A DNA stretch of 64,000 nt from Prodigiosinella aquatilis (GTDB taxonomy: Bacteria > Pseudomonadota > Gammaproteobacteria > Enterobacterales > Enterobacteriaceae), in contig CP128857.1 of the NCBI GenBank assembly GCA_030388725.1, positions 744,001-808,000 on the forward strand. Direction: 5' to 3'. Positions 54,271 to 62,400 of this stretch are shown in pieces. Under the pieces are notes generated by a model, which was given only the letters and a program-made list of their open reading frames with translations, made no database searches and was not told the origin of the DNA. A program made the translations under genes and the position numbers. Position 1 is the stretch's first letter. Each line of letters starts with the position of its first letter.

Positions 54271-55083
54271 ATGATCAATTTTATTAAAAAAATCCTTGTT
54301 GGTAGAACCGATGAAGCAATAAATACTCATGATAAAAATAATGATTCGGTTACGAATGATCATTCTAATGATGATAAAAATATAGAGGCTTCTTGTGATA
54401 CGGATAAAGATTATTCTTTAACAAGTGGCGAAAGACAAGTTGGAAGAGAATTGGATGATATTAGATCAGATCATACCAATAGATATTATATGGCTGTTGA
54501 GTATATAGCTGATTGTAAAAAAGACGCTTCTATTCATATTGCCGATGTGTTCTGTGGAAATGGATATGGTACTTATATTATATCTAAAAATATACCTGGA
54601 GCTACGGTAATTGGATTGGATGGATCTGAGGAAGCAATATTACTAGCAAATGAGTGTTATACTCAAGAAAATAACTATTTCAGCCACAAACTTTTCCCGT
54701 TTAAATTACCCATTTCATCTTTTGATTTCGTCACATGTTTTGAATCATTAGAACATGTAGAAGAAGATCAAAAGATGCTAAATGAAATCATCAGTTCATT
54801 GAAAACTGGTGGTACTGCATTTATTTCAGTGCCTAATGATGAGATTCATTCTTTAGAGAAAAATCCTCATAAATTTCATTTCCGGCATTATAAACATTCT
54901 AAATTTATAGAAATGCTTCCTCCAGAAGTGAAACTTGTAAAATGGTTTGGTCAAGATGTTTATAGATTTGAACAAGATGGAATAAATACATTCCAGTTAT
55001 TACCTATGGATGAAATGAAGCTTGTGGAAAACCAGTTTGGTCAGGTTAATATTTACATTCTTGAAAAAAGATACAATTTATAA
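54271..55083 (+). CDS. SAM-dependent class I methyltransferase, possible chain terminator
   Basis: A 270-residue methyltransferase. After an Asp/Asn-rich, low-complexity N-terminus (about 15-50) come the SAM motif IADVFCGNGYGTY, the acidic VIGLDGS, and SFDFVTCFESLEHVEEDQKML (motifs IV-V). No kinase domain is visible, unlike WbdD. It lies 7 bp after wzt and 45 bp before the repeat protein. Caps added by such enzymes are what Wzt tails bind in related systems, so it may methylate the chain end; methylating a repeat-unit sugar is the alternative. Confidence 0.8.
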   Translation: MINFIKKILVGRTDEAINTHDKNNDSVTNDHSNDDKNIEASCDTDKDYSLTSGERQVGRELDDIRSDHTNRYYMAVEYIADCKKDASIHIADVFCGNGYGTYIISKNIPGATVIGLDGSEEAILLANECYTQENNYFSHKLFPFKLPISSFDFVTCFESLEHVEEDQKMLNEIISSLKTGGTAFISVPNDEIHSLEKNPHKFHFRHYKHSKFIEMLPPEVKLVKWFGQDVYRFEQDGINTFQLLPMDEMKLVENQFGQVNIYILEKRYNL

Positions 55084-55128
55084 GATTCAATACTTGCCAA
55101 ATATAGTAATGAAAACAGGAAATAATTA

Positions 55129-56913
55129 ATGAATGTCTTATTTATTGGTGATGTGAATCGCGGTGCCCAAGATGTGAATATAGAGCGGTTATTCCGCCTT
55201 TTTTCTCCTGTATTTAAAGAAGTTAACGTCACAGCCTCTATGTATATAAGTGAGGTAAATAAGAAGGTAAGCATATCTGATTGGCTTGAGGTATGGCGGG
55301 AGTCCATTGATAAAAATAGAGTATCAGAAATTGCCAGTCTAGATTTGTCTAATACGGCTATTATTGGTTTTGAAATTTCTGATGCAGACATAAATTATTT
55401 TTCTGAAAATAAAATACCATGGATTAATTTTTCTATTCATCCTATACGTTTCTTAGATGATTTATATTTTGACGTTACAACATCATTTGACTATGATCTT
55501 TCAAATCATGCGGCAAGCACTGGTTTAATCGATTTTTGTGTCAATAAAATTAAATCATCTATTAATTCAACATCAATAAAGAAAGAAAAAACGCTAGCAA
55601 TATTTGGCCAAACTCCAATTGATAAGAGCATCTATTTCGATGGCGAATTTAAAAAATTAACGTCTTATCTCGATAAGATTGATGCCTTAGCCAGAGATTA
55701 TCCGCGAGTTATATATCGCCCACACCCTAATTTGACCGACGAAAGTGTTGATCAAATAATTATAGAACGATATGGCGCGGAAATTGTACCAGAGAAAAAT
55801 TTTTATAAATTTTTAATAACAGAGTCTATAGATAAATGCTGTGCAATAAGTTCATCTGTAAATACAGAATCACCCTATTTTGGAGTTGAATCTGTTAATT
55901 TAGATGATAGAGCCAGGAAATATGGTGTTGCAGTAAATTATAAATCTCTTCTTGATGATCGTGATTTTTGGGGCAATAAATTCCTTAATATGGGATTGTG
56001 TTCTAATTCGTTTAATATATCGATAGCCGTTCCAGATAATTATCTGCGGGATGTATATGAATCTTGGGGGTATATTACTAAAGAACAAGAAATATACACC
56101 ATAATTAACACTAAAGAGCAGGAAATATATACCAAAATTAATAATAAAGAGCAGGAAATATATGCCACAGTTAATAATAAAGAGCAGGAAATATATACCG
56201 CAATTAATAATAAAGAGCAGGGAATATATGCCAAAATAAATGCTAAAGACCAAGGAATATATACCATAATTAATAATAAAGAGCAGGAAATATATGCAAA
56301 AATTAATGGTAAAGAGCAAGAAATATATACCGAAATTAATAATAAAGAGCAGGGAATATATACAACAATTAATAATAAAGAGCAGGAAATATATGCAAAA
56401 ATTAATGGTAAAGAGCAAGAAATATATACCGAAATTAATAATAAAGAGCAGGGAATATATACAACAATTAATAATAAAGAGCAAGAAATATATGCAAAAA
56501 TTAATAATAAAGATCAGGAAATATATACTGCAATTAATAGTAAAGAGCGGGGAATATATACCACGATTGATAACAAAGAGCAGGGAATATATGCCAAAAT
56601 TAATAGTAAAGATCAGGAAATATATACTACAATTGATAGAAAAGAGCAGGGAATATATGCCAAAATTAATAGTAAAGAGCAGAGAGTATATACCACAACC
56701 AATAATAAAGAGCAGGAAATATATGCTGTAATTAAAACTATACAGGATGAGATTTCTAACCTAGAGGAGCGAAATAACTATTATTTGATAGAGTTAGAAC
56801 GCAGTGAGCAACATGTAAATGCATTACTTAATAGTAGGTCTTGGATAGTAACATCCCCTTTTCGTTTTATAAAAAGATGTTTCATGAAATTATTTCTATT
56901 TATTCAAAAATGA
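55129..56913 (+). CDS. Putative glycosyltransferase with a 20-unit hendecad coiled coil
   Basis: 594 residues. The first about 315 residues look like a GT-B-type transferase (VIYRPHPNLTDES and AISSSVNTESP recall capsule/Kdo-type enzymes), but the family is uncertain. Residues 318-537 are 20 tandem 11-residue units of the type KEQEIYxxINN, Ile at fixed spacing, as in hendecad coiled coils. A less regular coil follows, then NSRSWIVTSPFRFIKRC and a hydrophobic end (about 570-594), probably a membrane-surface anchor. A rod of 220 residues could span over 30 nm if fully helical (inference). It is the last gene of the manC operon. Confidence 0.75.
   Translation: MNVLFIGDVNRGAQDVNIERLFRLFSPVFKEVNVTASMYISEVNKKVSISDWLEVWRESIDKNRVSEIASLDLSNTAIIGFEISDADINYFSENKIPWINFSIHPIRFLDDLYFDVTTSFDYDLSNHAASTGLIDFCVNKIKSSINSTSIKKEKTLAIFGQTPIDKSIYFDGEFKKLTSYLDKIDALARDYPRVIYRPHPNLTDESVDQIIIERYGAEIVPEKNFYKFLITESIDKCCAISSSVNTESPYFGVESVNLDDRARKYGVAVNYKSLLDDRDFWGNKFLNMGLCSNSFNISIAVPDNYLRDVYESWGYITKEQEIYTIINTKEQEIYTKINNKEQEIYATVNNKEQEIYTAINNKEQGIYAKINAKDQGIYTIINNKEQEIYAKINGKEQEIYTEINNKEQGIYTTINNKEQEIYAKINGKEQEIYTEINNKEQGIYTTINNKEQEIYAKINNKDQEIYTAINSKERGIYTTIDNKEQGIYAKINSKDQEIYTTIDRKEQGIYAKINSKEQRVYTTTNNKEQEIYAVIKTIQDEISNLEERNNYYLIELERSEQHVNALLNSRSWIVTSPFRFIKRCFMKLFLFIQK
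56080..56739 (+). repeat. Twenty tandem 33-bp repeats in the glycosyltransferase gene
   Basis: Twenty in-frame units, each close to AAAGAGCAGGAAATATATRC... and encoding KEQEIYxxINN or variants (KDQ, KEQG, KERG). Units 7-9 (56278-56376) and 10-12 (56377-56475) are an exact 99-bp duplication. Because the unit is a multiple of three, gain or loss changes rod length without breaking the frame. Similar open frames on the minus strand are by-products of the repeat. Confidence 0.95.
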
Positions 56914-57316
56914 ATAAATAATGATATTTGAAGAAAATTGAATATATGGTAAATGCAGATGTTATGATAACTGTATCTAAGAGTTTAAAAAGTTAAATGC
57001 TTGAAATGTGAAATGTAAGGGGCGGAGGGATAGACTCTGTCTTTTATAATGCTACATTGGCTCAGCAGCCGGATAAACGAGCTGTTGTCCTACGTCGAAA
57101 ATAGTTTTGATATCTGTCCAGATTATTACGTTATCTTTTTATCCACACAACGAGAGTTAGCCGATTGGTCACGGTTTGGATGCCGATGAATATCTAATTC
57201 CTACTCAGCCAAAAAGTCCGCTGCGCTGATATTGAGAAAGGTTCTAAAGACTTAAAACCTTTCTCCAGTAGTTGACAAGATAGACTCAATCTTTCCCTAT
57301 AACACTAGAAATTGTA
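56914..57316. other. Convergent intergenic region in the O-polysaccharide locus
   Basis: A 403-bp gap between the repeat-protein gene (+) and the C-methyltransferase gene (-). A hairpin AGAAAGGTT / AACCTTTCT lies at 57235-57264. The first half differs in composition from the flanks but no gene or IS end was recognised. It is the junction of the two halves of the locus. Confidence 0.45.
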
Positions 57317-58552
57317 TCAGATGATTTCAATTTCCGGGAATGGGAAAATGAAGTGGCCACCAGAGTTCAAGAAGTCTTTTTCCCGCTTAAGTATACCTTC
57401 TTTAAAGTGCCATGGCAGGACAAAGAAATAGTCAGGCTTCATTGCACGTGCCTCGGCCTCGGACACGATTGGAATATTCGTTCCCGGCGTAAAGCGACCA
57501 AATTTTTCTTCGTTTACTTCAGCGATCACTGGAATATCTGCTGCTGTCAGATTACAGAATTGCAGCAACACATTGCCCTTCGTCGACGCGCCATAACCCA
57601 GAACTTTTTTCCCATCAGCCGTCAAGGTACGGATCAAATTGGTAACATCCTTACGATGGCGATATACGCGTTCTTCAAAATCACGATAAGGGCGCGGAGT
57701 ATAAAGTCCCATTGCGTCCTCTTGAGCCAGAAGCCACTCGATAACTGGCGTATTTGGTTTAATACGAGTGTTACCTTTATGTGCAACTGTTACCGCAAAG
57801 CTGCCACCGTTGACTGCGTTCATTGACACGTCAACTACTTTGAGATCGGCCTGGTCCATGATGTAGCAAATGGCTTCGAGAGAATAATATTCCAGATGCT
57901 CATGACATATAGTGTCATAAGATGTCATCCTGAGCATGGAAGGCATGTAGCTTTGCTCAAGATGCCAGACTCCATCCTGATGCAGGATGGACGATACGTC
58001 CCGCGCAAAGGCAATCGGATCTTCCAGATCGTAAAACATAGCAATCGAGGTTACGATTTTGGCTTTTTCATTACTAGCGGATTTAAAATTTACAGCATTG
58101 AAAAAATCAGGGACTAGTTTCACATCATCAGGATAGTACTGCTTGAATTTACGTCCCGTTGGATCAATGCCGATGCGTTTGATATGTGATACAGAATAGG
58201 CTTTGAGAGAAGTGCAGTCGTTTGATCCAATATCCAGAACTGTATCGCCATTCTGCAATTCAGCACGACGTTCCAACCAGGAAATCTTTCTGGTAAGGTG
58301 ATCTACCATTGATTGGTTTAAGCCAGAGCGATACCCGTAATTATCACCATACATTTCATCAGGTTCATAAGAATGCATTAACTGCAGCAAGCCGCTATCC
58401 GGGCACCAGCCAAGTTCCAGCGGGCCTGATGTGATAGTTTCATCAGGACTTTTGGGGAAAACGCCAGTAAGAGCCTGATTCCCTAACGAAAGAACCATTT
58501 GAAGATTTTCCGACTTTCCGATTCTACACTGTTTTATGGCATTATATTTCAT
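57317..58552 (-). CDS. NDP-sugar C-methyltransferase-like protein
   Basis: A 411-residue protein of the three-part sugar C-methyltransferase family (TylC3/CloU-like): N-terminal small domain, central SAM domain with VLDIGSNDCTSL, and C-terminal domain with VLGYGASTKGN. HEHLEYYS holds the catalytic His-Glu-His and GGSFAVTVAH is conserved. The N-terminal zinc site seems reduced: CRIGKSE and WCPDSG each keep one of the usual two Cys, so it may not bind Zn. It may make a C-branched deoxysugar, with a ketosugar partner outside the window. 5 bp from the upstream GT2 gene. Confidence 0.82.
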   Translation of the reverse strand: MKYNAIKQCRIGKSENLQMVLSLGNQALTGVFPKSPDETITSGPLELGWCPDSGLLQLMHSYEPDEMYGDNYGYRSGLNQSMVDHLTRKISWLERRAELQNGDTVLDIGSNDCTSLKAYSVSHIKRIGIDPTGRKFKQYYPDDVKLVPDFFNAVNFKSASNEKAKIVTSIAMFYDLEDPIAFARDVSSILHQDGVWHLEQSYMPSMLRMTSYDTICHEHLEYYSLEAICYIMDQADLKVVDVSMNAVNGGSFAVTVAHKGNTRIKPNTPVIEWLLAQEDAMGLYTPRPYRDFEERVYRHRKDVTNLIRTLTADGKKVLGYGASTKGNVLLQFCNLTAADIPVIAEVNEEKFGRFTPGTNIPIVSEAEARAMKPDYFFVLPWHFKEGILKREKDFLNSGGHFIFPFPEIEII

Positions 58553-58557
58553 TTAGC

Positions 58558-59472
58558 TTAAACTTCCTTGACTGATTGAAGTAAGCATCCCAATTCCGAC
58601 ATCGTTTCTGCTGATGCATTTTGAGACACAAGGTCAGCCTCAACGGCCCTATACCAATTAGGATAAATTTCGTTCAAAATAACACGCTTCAGATTTCGCA
58701 TAACTACCGGATTTTCAGTTGATTTCGCAACAGCAGACTGAAGGCCATTAACCTGAAGTTTCAGACGTTCGAGCATCCCGCTCTGAGAAAAACTGTCATT
58801 GCCACCACGTCTATTAAGTAACACTTGAGGGCAATAAAGCAACTTGAAGCTTTTACGGGTCAACGAAAAAATGCGGGTAACATGTGCCCAGCTTTTGTTC
58901 GTGGCATCCAGATTCAACGGAACATCGAACCATGTTTTACGATTGACAACGAGACCACCCATAAACGAGAAAAACGCCTCTGATGTTTTTGACGAGCCAC
59001 AATATTGCTCTAACTCTTGTGGATTATTCAGATCATACAAACGTTCATTTTTATGATTAAGAATAGGCCAATCTGTCAGCACATTCATATCAAAATCGCA
59101 TTCATTGTGCCTGACCAAAAGCAAATCGGGTCTATATCGTTTAATTCGGCTCAGAAGATAATCTACAGAGCCATCAAGGCACAAATCATCTGACGAAAAA
59201 AGCCAGCAATAATCACTGTCGGCAAAGGAAACACTCAATGTCATATCATAATCAATGCCGCCTTTCGCCATAGCCTTTATATATCTAAGGTTATTGTAGC
59301 GCTCTTGAAATTGTGAAACAATTTCTTGTGTATTATCAGTCGAGCAGCCATCAAAAACCAAAACATTGACATCATACTCCTCTGCCTGCGGCAGAAGAGT
59401 ATTGAGCGTATCCGGAAGAAATCGGCCGAAATTATAGGTAGGGATAGCAATACTAAGAAGAGGGTTGCTCAT
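58558..59472 (-). CDS. Family 2 glycosyltransferase
   Basis: A 304-residue GT-A enzyme. LLSIAIPTYNFGRFLPDTL and VLVFDGCSTDNTQEI form the nucleotide-binding start, and LFSSDDLCLD carries the DxD-like metal motif. It resembles the abequosyltransferase-type group used in O-antigen synthesis. It overlaps the end of the upstream giant gene by 4 bp (ATGA type), so they are co-translated. Donor and acceptor unknown. Confidence 0.85.
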   Translation of the reverse strand: MSNPLLSIAIPTYNFGRFLPDTLNTLLPQAEEYDVNVLVFDGCSTDNTQEIVSQFQERYNNLRYIKAMAKGGIDYDMTLSVSFADSDYCWLFSSDDLCLDGSVDYLLSRIKRYRPDLLLVRHNECDFDMNVLTDWPILNHKNERLYDLNNPQELEQYCGSSKTSEAFFSFMGGLVVNRKTWFDVPLNLDATNKSWAHVTRIFSLTRKSFKLLYCPQVLLNRRGGNDSFSQSGMLERLKLQVNGLQSAVAKSTENPVVMRNLKRVILNEIYPNWYRAVEADLVSQNASAETMSELGCLLQSVKEV

Positions 59473-62400
59473 TGCTGCTGCTCCACTCTAGTAGTTGAGA
59501 TTGTGGCAAACTCTTCTTCGGTAAGATCCGCAAATGGGATCCCATTATCCCGAGCTTTTTGATAGCTCTTCTTGACGATTGGAAGATATGTTTCAAAACT
59601 GTCCACCCCTCGGTTACGACGAAGATAGCGAGCAAAACTGAAGTTAGGGTAAGATCCATTATTGTCAGCTTTCTGGAGAAGATCTAGACAATGGATACTA
59701 TTTCGGAATGTATGGTCACGCCAATGAGATACATCCTTTTCTGGCGCACCATTCAACTCAGCCAGATCGTATACTTCAGGGATTCGTTCCAGCAGCCAGA
59801 TTGACGCATGTTCTCCCCAGGATACCTTCAGATTGATGGTTATTGCTGGCTTGTTTAACCAATAGCCTTTCTCCTCCATCATCTTGGACAGGATATATTT
59901 TGATGAAGGAACACAGGTTTGCATGCTGCTGAACGGAGCGCCTGACGTATCCTGGTTAAAAATACGCCATGAGAAATTTCGGCGCGCCACAAAGGAATAA
60001 ATGGCTGTGTAATAATTTTCGTTCCGAGACGATATTTCCCTGATCGGTGCAACTTTGCTCACCCCGTCCAGGGTATAATTCTGAGCTTTGTCTAAATATT
60101 CATCGAGAGAATCCAGACTTTCCGGCACATCAGCACTACTGACATTGTAATTCAAATTGATAAGGTCGGGAGATTTTTTCTTAATTATGTCAAGGATGTT
60201 TTGCAAAGCATCTTTGTGGATCAGATCATCATCACCTATCAGCCAGACATATTCGCCATTTGCAAACGAAACTGTCTGGGGAAGATTATTTAACATCCCG
60301 ATATTCGCACTGTTCTGGTAAATCGTTATGTTTGAATAATGGTGATATTTCGCAATCAGATCATCTATACATTCATGAGAGTAGTTATCGCAAATAATTA
60401 GTTCGACGTCCTTTTCCAGACCGGTAGATACCGAGATAAAGTTCTCAATGTTAATCGCAAGCCACTTTTTACGATTATATGTTGTTATGCAAACAGACAG
60501 CTTGGGCCTTTCCGGAAGGAACAATGAAATTGACGTATCTGGTACTTCTGGTAGAACTGCCACCTTTTTATACGCAGTATGTTTGCAAATGAGTGAAACA
60601 AGCTCCTCTGCATATTGATTCCATGTCTTAAAGTGGCGATTTAATGCCTCTTCCACAAGTTTCTGATATTCACTGCCGTTATTGGCTAACGCAATAATAG
60701 CGTCTCTAATCTCATCAGCATTGTGTACGTTTACTCCATAACACCCACCATGCTGTAAAAGCTCTGCCATTTGACCAAAATTGGCGCAAATACAAGGGCG
60801 TCCAAACCATAGACTTTCAACAATCGGCAGGCCAAACCCCTCTCGTACAGACGGATAGACCGTGAAATGTGCCGATTGATAGCATTCGCTAAGCTTTTGA
60901 TCATCAGCATCCTGAATCCATTCAATATTCTCTGATTGGGCAATCAGATCATTTACTTTTGGCTTAAGTGTTGTATCGAATGTATTACCGCTGCCAATCA
61001 GTGTTAATTTCAGTTTTCGTGGAGATTTTTTTTCAGCATCAAGGAATGCCTGTAAAAGTACCAGGTGATTTTTTCTTGGCTCCACAGTCGACACACAAAT
61101 GATGTTGCATGTTTCGTCCGATGACAGGGCAGGCCGTTTAATTCTTGAGGATGCTGAGTACTGTTCAGGCAAACAGACTGCTTTTAATCTTTGCTCAAGA
61201 GCAAGACCTTTAAGAGCTTTTATATTTAAAAAACGGTAAAGATCATCATTGCTGCTCTCTGAAATACTAAAAACCTGGTCCATCTGATCGAGCATTTTCA
61301 TATATTGTTGCATCGCCTGAACAAAGGGCTGCGGATATATGTCATTCATGATAAGAGGGATGGCATCATAGAAAATGCTACAACAATGAGCCGATTTTTC
61401 TTTGAAGTATTGAATCACCTCTTGCTGGAAAGAAAGGTCACGATTGAGAGGTAAATCGCTTAAAAGATAAACGATCTGCTCATTGTCACTGTCCTGGGGC
61501 AGCTCTTTCAACCATCTCTTCGGATCTGGGCCATTCCATGCTGCCAGAACTGCAAGCTCAGTGTCATTTGCAACGGTTACACAATGTCTTTTTTCATCCC
61601 ATTTTATTGGCACCAACCGGTGTCCTGCCTCTATTAGAGTGCGACATAATTGTCGGGTTACACGTTGAATACCGCTATTCCCGCTAGATGCAACAGTCGC
61701 ATCAACCCAAACGCAAATCACATCATCAAATGTCAGATTCGATCTAGGTCGATTCGTTTCATTGATGATTTGCTGGGCATACTCAGACCAACTTCGCATT
61801 GGTCGTCGGATGATCTCACCTATTTTTGCGTCATAGAAGGATCTGTCTACGATCAACTTTTCAACTGCACTCTGCAAAACCACTTGGTCTGTAACATCTA
61901 CTGTTACGCAACCACCATGCCTTGCCAGATCCAGCATCGCTCCGTTTGCAGCACAAATGCAAGGTCTCAGGCGCCAGAGACTTTCGACGATCGGCAATCC
62001 ATATCCTTCATTCGTTGAGGCGAACACAGTAAAGGCGACCTTCTTGTAAAGAAGGTCCAGATCCGCATCATTCATCTCGTTGTATATGCAAATACGCTTA
62101 TTTTTCCGGGCTTCGTTTTGAACCTGTATCATATATTCCGGTTCGACATACTGTCCGACTAGAGCCAGTTTCCACTCTGTTTCAGGATGAGAATGACAAT
62201 AGGCATTAAATGCCCGGACCAACGTTAACTGGTTCTTTCTCAGGCATATTGATCCAAGGGAAAGAATGATTTTTTCAGTAGAAGACCAATCAAAAATCTG
62301 TCTCTCAGATGCATCCGCTTCTGGCAAATTGTTGGCAGAAATGACGGGAGTCTCTCTGGTAGAAAGCTTCTCTATCGCGGCATAATAATGATGTAGCTCT

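Noticed and set aside
55900..56731. Long open frames on both strands across the 33-bp repeat (for example 55900-56484 minus and 56294-56731 plus)
   Set aside because: A repeat whose unit is a multiple of three keeps several frames open at once. They lack ribosome sites and have monotonous composition.
56080..56739. CRISPR array
   Set aside because: The repeats are contiguous 33-bp in-frame coding units without unique spacers.
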